DNA of 64,000 nt, from NCBI GenBank assembly GCA_021828185.1, contig JAKASI010000003.1, positions 124,001 through 188,000 of the forward strand, read 5' to 3'. The position numbers were made by a program, and so were the translations under genes. Position 1 is the stretch's first letter, and every line of letters starts with the position of its first letter. The DNA comes from an archaeon (GTDB taxonomy: Archaea > Thermoproteota > Nitrososphaeria > Nitrososphaerales > UBA183). Below, piece after piece: positions 56,863-64,000 of this stretch. The notes under the pieces are model-generated. The model ran no database searches. It was not told the DNA's origin and saw nothing but the letters and a program-made list of their open reading frames with translations.

Positions 56863-57414
56863 TCAAGCGGGTTTCATCGAATACCATTTGATGCTGCACC
56901 CGAACGGCCTGGTGTCCGGTACCTGCACCGCCCTGCCTGCCACGAGGTCGTCGAGGGCGTTCCTGAGATCGTTCGTTGCCACCTTCGACTCCTCCTTGGA
57001 GTCGTCGATCCTCCCTCTGTACCGGAGCTTTCGGTTTCTGTCGAAGGCGAACACGTGCGGAGTGCAGACCCCTCCGTATGCCTCCACCACCTTCTGCGAT
57101 TCGTCCCTGAGATAGGGGAAGTTGAACCCCTTTTCTCTGGCGCGCTTCACCATTTCTGGGAAGCTGTCTTCGGGGTAGGCCTTGTCATCGTTCGAATTGA
57201 TGGCTACGAACTGGACCCCTTTCGCCGCGTAGTCTCTCTGGATGGAGACCATCCTGTCCTCGTAGGCCTTCACGTAGGGGCAGTGGTTGCACGAGAAGAT
57301 CACCACGAGCACAGGCTTGTCCTTGAACGAACCGAGGGAGTGGCTCTTCCCGTCAACGCCAGGAAGGTTGAAGTCCGGTGCAGGGGCGCCGAGGCCGAGG
57401 GTTGGTACAATCAT
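56863..57414 (-). CDS. Thioredoxin-fold AhpC/TSA-family protein
   Basis: 183 residues: GLGAPAPDFNLPGVDGKSHSL, then VVIFSCNHCPYVKAYEDRM with a CNHC-type active site (CxxC), AINSNDDKAYPEDSFPEMV and GVCTPHVFAFD with the cis-Pro. This is the redoxin form resembling thiol-disulfide proteins of bacteria. ATG 57414 is 27 bp from ATGATATACAG (minus strand, about 57441), so the frame upstream is not used. Likely a peroxide or disulfide reductase. Confidence 0.88.
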   Translation of the reverse strand: MIVPTLGLGAPAPDFNLPGVDGKSHSLGSFKDKPVLVVIFSCNHCPYVKAYEDRMVSIQRDYAAKGVQFVAINSNDDKAYPEDSFPEMVKRAREKGFNFPYLRDESQKVVEAYGGVCTPHVFAFDRNRKLRYRGRIDDSKEESKVATNDLRNALDDLVAGRAVQVPDTRPFGCSIKWYSMKPA

Positions 57415-57463
57415 GCAATGGGTCGGCCCCTGGCGCTGTATATCATTGTCGCTGGGGGATTTC

Positions 57464-57991
57464 TCAGCGCGCCATCTTGTCGAGGGGGTTGCCATACCTC
57501 TCGAGGAAGGCTATCTCTGAAAGGGGCAATCGGTCCTTCCGCCCAAGGACCTTCTTCTTGGGGAAACCGAACCCGACCACCACGGTCGAATTGAGGTTCT
57601 CGGGTATCCCGAAGTCCCTCCGCATCTCAGGTTGTTTCATCCCGGTGTAGATCCTCGAAGTGACCCCGTTGTCCCATGCAGTCAGCTGCATGTCTTGGAC
57701 GGCACGCCCTGCGTCCAGCAGGTGGAAGTTCTTGGTGGGGTCGGTGCAGACGATGACCGCGAAGTTGGTGTTGGCCACCCAGGGCCCGGTGGTGCTGTCG
57801 CCGGCGAGCTTCGCGAGATTCTTTGGGTCCTGGACCAAGATGAAGCGCCAGTGCTGGGAGTTCACCCCGCTCTGGGTCAATCTTGCGGCTTCGAGCACGG
57901 CCCTCTTGACGTCCGGACCGACGGGCTTCGCCGAGAACTCCCTGGAGTCCAGCTTCGTCTTGACCGCTTCGGTTACGTTCACTTCAATCAC
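57464..57991 (-). CDS. Nitroreductase-family FMN oxidoreductase
   Basis: 175 residues: [20 protein letters not shown] with the Arg-Glu/Ser loop for [24 protein letters not shown], and [21 protein letters not shown] near the end. This fits the nitroreductase family, which reduces nitro compounds, flavins or quinones. Start GTG 57991 overlaps the aldo/keto-reductase stop by eight bases, so the two share an operon. Confidence 0.88.
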   Translation of the reverse strand: MIEVNVTEAVKTKLDSREFSAKPVGPDVKRAVLEAARLTQSGVNSQHWRFILVQDPKNLAKLAGDSTTGPWVANTNFAVIVCTDPTKNFHLLDAGRAVQDMQLTAWDNGVTSRIYTGMKQPEMRRDFGIPENLNSTVVVGFGFPKKKVLGRKDRLPLSEIAFLERYGNPLDKMAR

Positions 57992-58964
57992 CCGCGCCCA
58001 GGTCAGGCTTGTTATTGAGGATGCCGTCTATGCGCCCCATGGTGTCCCCCGTCAGTGCGGACACAAACTCGAGAGACTTCATGTTCTCTTCCACCTGTTC
58101 AGGGCGGGTGGCCCCGGTGATCACGGTGCTGACGTTCTGGTTCTTGCGGGCCCAGGCGAGGGCGAGCTGGGCCATGGTGCACCCGAGCTCCCTGGCGATG
58201 GGCTCGAGGGCCTTCACTTTGGCTATGTTGTCGGGGGTGAGTATCTCATCCCTCATCCAGCCGTAGCCCTGAATCGACCCTCTCGAGCCGGGCGGAATCC
58301 CACTGTTGTACTTCCCGCTCAGGAGGCCGGATGCAAGCGGGCTCCAGGTCGTTGTCCCGAGCCCTATCCCACGGTATAGCGGGAGGTACTCCTTCTCGAC
58401 CCTTTCGCGGTGAAGCATGTTGTACTCCGGCTGCTCCATCTGCGGCGGGGTCATGCCAAGCTCCTTCGCGATGGCGTATGCGTGCATGATGTCTGCTGCG
58501 GTCCATTCCGATGTCCCCCAGTACAGGATAAGGCCCTGGTGGACGAGGTCGTCCATCGCCCGGACGGTCTCTTCAATCGGGGTCTCGGGGTCGGGGCGAT
58601 GGCAGAAGAAGAGGTCGAGGTAGTCGAGTTGGAGGCGCTTCAGGGACCTCCGGCACGCCTCGTAGACGTGCTTCCGCGAGAGGCCCCGGTCGTTCGGACC
58701 TTCGCCGCCATGAAAGACCTTGCTGGAGACGACGATGTCTGTTCTCTTCCAGCCCATCTTCTTGATTACGTTCCCCATGACGATTTCAGCGTTTCCGCGG
58801 GCGTAGGCTTCCGCGTTGTCGAAGAAGTTGACGCCCAGGTCGAAGGCCTTGGCCATGCACTTCTGGGCCGCATCCTCGCCCACCTGTCCGCCGTAGGTCA
58901 CCCATGCCCCCAGAGAGAGCTCACTGAGCCTGATCCCTGCACTGCCGAGCCTGTTGTATCTCAT
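57984..58964 (-). CDS. Aldo/keto reductase (KCNAB-like)
   Basis: 326 residues from ATG 58964: [41 protein letters not shown] with catalytic Asp and Tyr, [12 protein letters not shown] with Lys, [20 protein letters not shown] with His, and [18 protein letters not shown] with the NADPH loop. It resembles voltage-gated-channel beta-subunit-like reductases. GGTGTATTAATC (about 58997) lies 33 bp upstream. First gene of an operon with the nitroreductase. Confidence 0.92.
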   Translation of the reverse strand: MRYNRLGSAGIRLSELSLGAWVTYGGQVGEDAAQKCMAKAFDLGVNFFDNAEAYARGNAEIVMGNVIKKMGWKRTDIVVSSKVFHGGEGPNDRGLSRKHVYEACRRSLKRLQLDYLDLFFCHRPDPETPIEETVRAMDDLVHQGLILYWGTSEWTAADIMHAYAIAKELGMTPPQMEQPEYNMLHRERVEKEYLPLYRGIGLGTTTWSPLASGLLSGKYNSGIPPGSRGSIQGYGWMRDEILTPDNIAKVKALEPIARELGCTMAQLALAWARKNQNVSTVITGATRPEQVEENMKSLEFVSALTGDTMGRIDGILNNKPDLGAGD

Positions 58965-59057
58965 GCTGAACGAGGCGGGCGCCAAATCGGGTGTATTAAT
59001 CTGGCGTGAAGCCTTGGTCAGGAAAAAGGAGGGGGAGCGCGGCTGCCCGCGCTGTCC

Positions 59058-59600
59058 CTATGCAGAAACGGATACGAGCATTCGCGCCGCGAACTCCGAT
59101 GACCCGCCCTTCAGGTCGACCCGAAGTATGGCGAAGCTGGTGCTGCCGAACTTGCCGAGGTCCCTGCCACCGAAGAGGAACTGGGCTGTCCCCGACTGCC
59201 CCTGGCCCACCATGCGGATCCCGTAGGGGCCGAGCTCTGCGGAGCCGCTGGAGACGGTGTATGTGGTACCGTTGATGACGAAGCTCCCTCCCGTTACGGA
59301 GAGCGAGTAGCCGCCTGCAAGAGCCCCGGTGACTTGGAGGGTAATCGTCCCTGAAGCGGTCCCGTTGACCTCCCTGTCGCCGACTTCCCAGTAGCCGCCT
59401 GCGACGCTGGTCAAGGTGACTGTCTGTCCGGTAGAGAGTTGGATCTTGTCCAGGGTGGCGTAGCGCGGGTGTTGCAGCATCTGTTGGACGTTGGACGCGC
59501 TCGGAGCACCTGAGGCCGCCATCGCCGGATAGGCGACGAGCACGGCCGTCAGGGCGAAGACCCCGACCGCGGACGCGATTGCCATCTTCTTCGTGTTCAT
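59058..59600 (-). CDS. Secreted beta-rich protein, unknown
   Basis: 180 residues. A classic signal peptide (MNTKKMAIASAVGVFALTAVLVAYPAMAA, partial) with an AMA-A cleavage site is followed by a small helical hairpin and repeated strands rich in Gly, Ser and Thr. No family recognised; probably an extracellular surface protein. Confidence 0.7.
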   Translation of the reverse strand: MNTKKMAIASAVGVFALTAVLVAYPAMAASGAPSASNVQQMLQHPRYATLDKIQLSTGQTVTLTSVAGGYWEVGDREVNGTASGTITLQVTGALAGGYSLSVTGGSFVINGTTYTVSSGSAELGPYGIRMVGQGQSGTAQFLFGGRDLGKFGSTSFAILRVDLKGGSSEFAARMLVSVSA

Positions 59601-59723
59601 CTGCGTTCAACCGCTCAATGGGCCCGTTCGTATATAGCGGGGCGGAAAGGTCGGTCTGGACTTTCAGTCCTTACGCCGGGTCCGAAAGGTTAAAGCCGCG
59701 ATAGGGGGGTCGGACCTCGCCGA

Positions 59724-60362
59724 ATGCCTTCAGGCACGGTCATTACTTTCTCACTTAACACCCTCAGCGCCATAGTCGCTCTTCTCACGAGCTACTATGC
59801 CTACAGATCGAACAGGCTCGTCGGGAACTCTGTGCTGACCGCCATAAGCATCGGCTTCATGCTCCTGGGCATCGGCCTCGCAGCCGACGCGGGGACTTCC
59901 CTTCTGACTGGGAAGCTGTTGGTCCAGGTCCCTGCGGACAGGCTGCTCACGGTGCTCGCCTCTTTTTCATACCTCACCGTTCAGATGGTGGCGTACCTGG
60001 TGATTGCGGTCGGCTACGGCCGCGCGGCCTATGGCAGTACGGCGAAGGTCGCAGCCCCCACTGTGTTTGCGGGCTGGGCCGCGAGTCTCTATGGCTTCTC
60101 GGTGCTGAGCTACTTCGTAGTGCTCGTCCTCCTGGCTTTCGTCGTCTTCCAAGGGTTCCTCCTGCGGGCCGGAAAGAACCATGGGATGTCCGCCATCGTC
60201 CTGCTGGCCTTCGGTCTCGTCCTGGTTGCTCACCTGCTGCTCTTGGTTTCAGCGCTGACCCTCGGGACAGGACTTTTCCTATTGGGCACCGGCGTCCAGT
60301 TCTTGGGATTCCTCGCGCTTCTGGTGTTCGTAGTAAGGAGCGAAGTGGTTGTCCCAAAGTGA
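59724..60362 (+). CDS. Seven-helix membrane protein, unknown
   Basis: 212 residues with six to seven hydrophobic helices and short loops. No conserved charged residue pattern typical of a known transporter was recognised. ATG 59724 lies 32 bp from GGTTAAAGC (59688-59696). The last 14 bases overlap the winged-helix gene that follows, so the two are coupled: a membrane protein plus regulator pair. Confidence 0.65.
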   Translation: MPSGTVITFSLNTLSAIVALLTSYYAYRSNRLVGNSVLTAISIGFMLLGIGLAADAGTSLLTGKLLVQVPADRLLTVLASFSYLTVQMVAYLVIAVGYGRAAYGSTAKVAAPTVFAGWAASLYGFSVLSYFVVLVLLAFVVFQGFLLRAGKNHGMSAIVLLAFGLVLVAHLLLLVSALTLGTGLFLLGTGVQFLGFLALLVFVVRSEVVVPK

Positions 60363-60633
60363 GAAGCAGAGGAGCGTCCTCAGGATCAACCTGGACATCC
60401 TCAACGCGGTCAGCGCCGAGGGCGAAGCCAAGCCCACGCACATACTCTACAAGGCGAACCTCTCCCACGAGCGGATGGTGAAGTACCTCGACGATCTCAC
60501 CGGCAAGGGGCTCCTGCAGATGAGGCAGGACGGGGAGAACAGGACCTACAGCCTCACCCCCAAGGGAGTCGGTTTCCTCCTTGAAATGAGGCGGGCCGAG
60601 GCGTTCGTGCAGGGATTCGGGCTGGCAATCTGA
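60349..60633 (+). CDS. Small winged-helix regulator
   Basis: 94 residues starting at TTG 60349 inside the previous gene. NLDILNAVSAEGEAKPTHILYKANLSHERMVKYLDDLTGKGLL (partial) is a winged HTH, and RTYSLTPKGVGFLLEMRR its wing and last helix. This is the compact archaeal wHTH type (DUF-like, PF14947-like). It probably controls the gene pair to which it belongs. Confidence 0.8.
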   Translation: MSQSEKQRSVLRINLDILNAVSAEGEAKPTHILYKANLSHERMVKYLDDLTGKGLLQMRQDGENRTYSLTPKGVGFLLEMRRAEAFVQGFGLAI

Positions 60634-60705
60634 ACCTGTCTGTGCCGCCTCTTCCGCATCAGCCGCGGCTAGGCCTTATGTAGCATACCCGGACCGAAAC
60701 GACCG

Positions 60706-60879
60706 TTGGACTCCAGAACGAAGCTCCTCCTGGCGCTACCTGCAATCGCGGCGTTCGTCCTGGCCTTGATCTATTTTCGGCTCTTCACCAGTCCGGTGGT
60801 CATTGTTGTCATCTTCGTGCTCTACGTCGCCGTGAGCATCTGGAACCGGCGCAAGTTCAACAGGCAGAAGAACCGCTGA
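60706..60879 (+). CDS. Small two-helix membrane protein
   Basis: 57 residues from TTG 60706: two hydrophobic helices (LLLALPAIAAFVLALIYF and VVIVVIFVLYVAVSIW) and a basic tail. CTTATGTAGC (60674-60683) lies 28 bp upstream. Function unknown. Confidence 0.55.
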   Translation: MDSRTKLLLALPAIAAFVLALIYFRLFTSPVVIVVIFVLYVAVSIWNRRKFNRQKNR

Positions 60880-60977
60880 GCCGCGGACATTCGGACCAGT
60901 CTGACAGTACGGGGGAGGAGCCGTTCTCCCAGCCGGAGACGGTGCCGGCCCGAAACGAAGCGGCTCCCACCAGGCTT

Positions 60978-61217
60978 CTAGAATAGTCCGCCGGTGCTGT
61001 AGTAGGCGGTCAGCGTCGCAGACGTTGTCGGCGTTACCGTACGGCCCGGGTTGGTTGACCCGTCGCCCCAGTACGCGAAGACGTAGTTGTTCCAGTTCGA
61101 CATGCTGATGGTGTAGGCAACGCCCACCGTCGCTGCTCCAACGAAGAGGGCAATGTAGACTGTGGCTAGAAGTCTTTCAGATTTGTCTTCTGGTATTTTC
61201 ACATTGAGAGTCGCCAT
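60978..61217 (-). CDS. Small single-helix membrane protein
   Basis: 79 residues: charged N-terminus (MATLNVKIPEDKSERL), one membrane helix (ATVYIALFVGAATVGVAYTI) and a Thr/Ser-rich outside tail. It may be a minor surface or pilin-like protein. No family recognised. ATG 61217. Confidence 0.55.
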   Translation of the reverse strand: MATLNVKIPEDKSERLLATVYIALFVGAATVGVAYTISMSNWNNYVFAYWGDGSTNPGRTVTPTTSATLTAYYSTGGLF

Positions 61218-61368
61218 AGAACTCTAAAGTGGGGAAGAAGGCGTCCTCTGTGTAGGGACTCCTCAAAAGGAAATTACCGGCGGGAAGGGTGGACGGAAGA
61301 AGGAATTATCGCGGAAGATGGATTGTGCGTTCGGTTCGCCCGCACCGGAAGACCGGCGGGAGGTGCAG

Positions 61369-62058
61369 CTATGGCAGGGCGAGCCTGTCGAACGGAACAA
61401 TCAGAGCCAGTTCCTTCTCTCGCGCCCTGAAGTCCGGACAGACCTCTGCGAGCCTCTTCTTGAAGGCTCTTGAATGGTCGAAGTGGACCAGGTGGGTCAG
61501 CTCGTGGAGGACCACATATTCCCTGAGCCTTTCTGGAAGGGCGGCAAGCTGCCAGCTAAAAGAGAGCCTCCCTCCTCGGGTGCAGTACCCCCATTTGCCG
61601 ACTTCTCTCACGTCGACCCGGCTGGCCCTCACCCCGAGCTTCGGCGAGAGTTCAGCGACCTTTTTCACCGCATAGGCGGAACTCTCGGCCAGGAACCATC
61701 GACGCACCAGTTCCTTCAGCCGCTCAGACCCGCTGGCGGAGAGGGTTATCGTCCCCTTCGACGGCTCGGGGCGGATAGAATCCTCCGGGCTGCGCAGAAA
61801 GACAACCCTCAGCATCTTGCCGTCGAACATCACCTGCTCTCCTCCCAGCACGTTCGTTACCCTGGATAGCCTATCGTATTCGCGCCGGAGCCAGGTTGAC
61901 CTTTCCTTCACCATCCTCGCGACGTCCACCTTCCTTCCCCGTGGAAGGACCACTTCTAGGGTCAGATCGTCCCTGAACCTGAAGTAGGTGTACCTGCGAC
62001 TCCTTCCGTTTACCAACGTGTATTCAATCCGGTCCGGCCCCAGGTCGATGAACGGCAA
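61369..62058 (-). CDS. YgjP/DUF45-type (M48-like) metallopeptidase
   Basis: About 229 residues ending in the zincin core VVLHELTHLVHFDHSRAFKKRL (partial), where HExxH and the later His/Asp bind zinc. KWGYCTRGGRLSFSWQLAALP precedes it, exactly as in YgjP proteins linked to type I restriction or repair genes in bacteria. I use TTG 62058 because GTTAAC (about 62087) predicts a transcript start near 62061; a longer start at TTG 62091 lies on the promoter. Confidence 0.85.
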   Translation of the reverse strand: MPFIDLGPDRIEYTLVNGRSRRYTYFRFRDDLTLEVVLPRGRKVDVARMVKERSTWLRREYDRLSRVTNVLGGEQVMFDGKMLRVVFLRSPEDSIRPEPSKGTITLSASGSERLKELVRRWFLAESSAYAVKKVAELSPKLGVRASRVDVREVGKWGYCTRGGRLSFSWQLAALPERLREYVVLHELTHLVHFDHSRAFKKRLAEVCPDFRAREKELALIVPFDRLALP

Positions 62059-62258
62059 CCATTTCCGCGTCCTCTTCGAGGTAGTTAACAATGAGCGAGC
62101 AAGGGCTGGTCGTGTCTCGGTAGCCGCGGCATCGGTATCTCTCTACTCGGCCCTTCGTGGTGTTGGACCGCACTCCTCGTTGGCTTCGCTGACCTCATGG
62201 AGGTCTGGTTCCTTCTCCGCTCACATCGCGCCCCTGGCCGGCAGTCGTCCGACTGTGT

Positions 62259-62780
62259 TCAGGCCCTGGAGGCCTGAATCAGGTAACGCGACCCCTGCTT
62301 TCCAGACCGCACGACTCGGAAGCCCCCGACGGACTCCAGCCGTCCCTGAAGCTGTTCCCTTGTCAGCATCCCCATGTGTTCCCCGATTGCCTTCCCGAAG
62401 AACCTGAAGAGGCTCCCAAGCTTAGAGCCGGGTTCGACCTCGAGCACGATGAACGAGCCGCCGGGCTTGAGAACCCGTGCGACTTCGTAGAGGGCTCTGT
62501 CGAGGTCGGAAAAGTGGTGGAGGGCCATCGTGGAATACACTTTGTCGAAAAAGGAGTCGGTGAAGGGGAGACTTTCTGCGCTGGCCACCGAGCTCCTGAT
62601 GGCAGGGAATTCTTTCTTCATCGACTCGGCTCGTTTTTCGTTCGGATCCACGGCGTAGACCTCTGCTCCTCCTGAAGCCTTCATTACCCGGTCTGCGACC
62701 CTTCCACTTCCCGCCCCGACGTCGAGTATACGTTCCCCACTGGAAGGAGCGAGGACTTCTAGGAGAAGGTCGGTATTCAT
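62259..62780 (-). CDS. Class I SAM-dependent methyltransferase
   Basis: 173 residues: RILDVGAGSGRVADRVMKAS (motif I), VYAVDPNEKRAESMK (motif II), YSTMALHHFSDLDRALYEVARVLKPGGSFIV (partial; motifs III/IV). This is the UbiE/Methyltransf_11 pattern. The substrate is unknown. ATG 62780 lies 26 bp from TTAAATAG (minus strand, about 62806), which serves also the divergent RNase-H-like gene. Confidence 0.88.
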   Translation of the reverse strand: MNTDLLLEVLAPSSGERILDVGAGSGRVADRVMKASGGAEVYAVDPNEKRAESMKKEFPAIRSSVASAESLPFTDSFFDKVYSTMALHHFSDLDRALYEVARVLKPGGSFIVLEVEPGSKLGSLFRFFGKAIGEHMGMLTREQLQGRLESVGGFRVVRSGKQGSRYLIQASRA

Positions 62781-62841
62781 TGAAGAATCCGCTCGGATGC
62801 GCTATTTAAGACGGCGAGATTTTCCCTGGCGTGAGGAAGAG

Positions 62842-63255
62842 ATGAGGCTGTTCGGCCGAAACAAGGCTCCCAAGGTGTATGTTGATGCAAAGGTCCTGAA
62901 CATGCACGACCCCTCGCTCCCGCGACAGGCTTTCGTGGGGTATGTAGTGGAAGGAGGTGGCAGGCAGAACGTCAAGGAAGCGGAGGCCACAGAGAGCGAT
63001 GACGCCGAGGTCCTAGCGATACTCTTCGCCATAGAGGAGTTGAAGGGCTCACTGAGCAGGTTCACGATTGTGTGTGACCACGAGTCGGTGGTGTCGGAGG
63101 CCAATAGGGGGGTGGTGAAGAACCCCAGTGACTTCATGCAGAGACTCCGAGAGAATCTGCGGGAAAACAGGTCCATCAGACTCGAGGCCCTGAAGGCGAA
63201 CCCGGCCCACGGCGTGGTCACGGAATACGTCAACAGGATGAGTTCAAGGCCCTAG
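62842..63255 (+). CDS. RNase H-fold protein, divergent
   Basis: 137 residues from ATG 62842. VYVDAKVLNM, GYVVEGGGRQ, ESDDAEVLAILFAIEEL and FTIVCDHESVVSEANRG follow the order of RNase HI (strand with Asp; helix with Glu; strand with Asp). The final acidic residue of HI is unclear. It may be a degenerate or RNA-binding RNase H. The ATG 62797 would lie on the TATA element (CTATTTAAG), so I use 62842. Confidence 0.65.
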   Translation: MRLFGRNKAPKVYVDAKVLNMHDPSLPRQAFVGYVVEGGGRQNVKEAEATESDDAEVLAILFAIEELKGSLSRFTIVCDHESVVSEANRGVVKNPSDFMQRLRENLRENRSIRLEALKANPAHGVVTEYVNRMSSRP

Positions 63256-63291
63256 TGTTAAATTGAGAAGAGATGACGGTGTTGCTTGCGA

Positions 63292-63735
63292 ATGAGTAGG
63301 GCCCAGGGCCCCGGCCCCGGACTAGAAATCAAGGGGAACACACTGCGCGTCTACCTCTACATCCTCCAGCATGGGCCATGCGAGCTCAAAGACGTCCAGG
63401 GTGGTCTGGAGTTCTCCACGGCCTCCCTTGCGTCCTACCATCTCCGGAGGCTGATTGACGCGGGGTACGCGACCCAAGACTCCTACGGCCGCTACCTAGC
63501 GATGAAGGACACGACAAAGCAGTTGCTCGAAGGGTACGTGAAGGTGGGAACCCTTGTGGTCCCGCAACTCCTCTTCATCTCGGTTCTTTTCACGGCGCTG
63601 TTGGGGTACTTCTCTTTCATGGCCCTCAATGTCGCATCCTATCTCCCCTTTCTAGTGGGGTCGTCTCTGGCGCTGATCGTCGTGGTCTGGTTTGAGACGG
63701 TCGGGGTCTGGCGCAGGCTTGCCTCCTGGAAGTGA
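63292..63735 (+). CDS. Winged-helix protein with two membrane helices
   Basis: 147 residues. N-terminal wHTH (NTLRVYLYILQHGPCELKDVQ, SLASYHLRRLIDAGYATQDSYGRYL, both partial) and two C-terminal hydrophobic helices (VPQLLFISVLFTALLGYFSF and LPFLVGSSLALIVVVWF). A membrane-tethered regulator is the simplest reading. ATG 63292 is 30 bp from GTTAAATTG (about 63260). Confidence 0.75.
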   Translation: MSRAQGPGPGLEIKGNTLRVYLYILQHGPCELKDVQGGLEFSTASLASYHLRRLIDAGYATQDSYGRYLAMKDTTKQLLEGYVKVGTLVVPQLLFISVLFTALLGYFSFMALNVASYLPFLVGSSLALIVVVWFETVGVWRRLASWK

Positions 63736-63845
63736 CTGTCTTTCAGCGGGGGCCATTCAAGTCGGTTGAACGGGCCATCGAAGACGAGGGACCAGGCATT
63801 CAACGGCCTAGCAATATCCACAGACATGTGATGGGGAGGGCGTAA

Positions 63846-64000
63846 ATGTCCGTAAGAAGACAAGCACTGAAATACACGGTAGCAGCGCTGGCTGTAGCAG
63901 CGGCCATCATACTTTCATCCACATTCTATCTCAATCAGTCCATCGGAACTGGAGTGCAGGGGGGGACTCAGGCCAGTCTTGCGATACAGCTGACCGACCC
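63846..64000 (+). CDS. Secreted/anchored protein, 5' part (DUF4382-like start)
   Basis: The first 51 codons of a gene cut by the window edge. MSVRRQALKYTVAALAVAA begins a signal or anchor helix, then a Gly-rich spacer and QASLAIQLTDP, which resembles the first strand of DUF4382 (compare GYLVVGVTDAP at about 50.1 kb). The 3' part is outside the window. Confidence 0.6.
   Translation, partial: MSVRRQALKYTVAALAVAAAIILSSTFYLNQSIGTGVQGGTQASLAIQLTD

Noticed and set aside
1..64000. CRISPR arrays, insertion sequences, rRNA operons, replication origin
   Set aside because: No regularly spaced repeats, transposase genes with terminal repeats, rRNA motifs or Orc1/Cdc6 gene with origin repeats were seen.

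Overview
The window is a 64 kb piece of a high-GC archaeal chromosome, most likely from the Nitrososphaeria/Thaumarchaeota side of the tree. Evidence for this is a thaumarchaeal-type ESCRT-III/CdvB protein, archaeal information-processing genes (tiaS, tsr3, Mre11-Rad50, Nre, AlaX, Dpo4, an archaeal RNase P RNA) and promoters of archaeal form (TATA box centred about 26 nt upstream, start codon within about 10 nt of the implied transcript start, often TTG). There are no ammonia-oxidation genes, insertion sequences, CRISPR arrays or rRNA genes here. The gene content (hydantoinase, amine oxidase, peptidases, oxidoreductases) suggests a heterotroph.

Layout. 1-6.9 kb: a tandem pair of double-HTH regulators (the first frameshifted), a PAP2 phosphatase, a Cys/Met-metabolism PLP enzyme, tiaS, a stand-alone Lrp ligand-binding domain and tsr3. 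7.0-7.3 kb: RNase P RNA. 7.5-8.2 kb: a decayed beta-propeller gene and a tRNA-3'-end-like scrap. 8.3-13.9 kb: genome maintenance (rad50-mre11 divergent from nre) and alaX. 14-19.4 kb: EamA permease, LLM oxidoreductase, MIP18/DUF59, Dph6-like ATPase, a mini-zincin and a HIT protein. 19.4-24.2 kb: CAP-domain protein, cdvB, nnrE, small zinc-ribbon and membrane proteins, a predicted ECF S-component and a BtuF-like protein. 24.2-30.4 kb: FAD amine oxidase, hyuBA and an MFS permease, consistent with use of N-methylhydantoin-type compounds. 30.3-34.9 kb: Dpo4 with DUF72, then a three-gene SPFH/zinc-ribbon module. 35-44.6 kb: many small conserved proteins, FKBP, CGNR, a possible structured RNA, cupin, aminotransferase, two phosphoribosyltransferases, an LMW-phosphatase/arsenate-reductase-like protein, CBS and MIT-like proteins. 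44.6-54.4 kb: HtrA-like protease, a cysteine-synthase-like/rhodanese fusion under tandem operators, secreted proteins, MsrB, a trpB2 gene interrupted by an amber codon, and ParB. 54.4-64 kb: an S9 peptidase, redox enzymes, secreted and membrane proteins, a YgjP-type metallopeptidase, a methyltransferase, an RNase H-like protein, and a DUF4382-like gene cut by the window edge.

Most striking observations: (i) several genes whose conserved N-terminus lies upstream of any ATG/GTG/TTG and whose only in-frame start at the TATA-predicted transcript 5' end is a near-cognate codon (ACG, ATT, ATC), which suggests near-cognate initiation on leaderless mRNAs; (ii) an in-frame TAG at codon 76 of an otherwise intact trpB2; (iii) palindromic TATA boxes that appear to serve divergent leaderless gene pairs; (iv) a tandem 14-bp operator at a shared promoter of the PLP-rhodanese fusion gene; (v) a compact SPFH/zinc-ribbon operon; (vi) an approximately 290-nt region with long-range base pairing and no convincing coding capacity. 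All functional calls come from reading motifs by eye; no searches were run.
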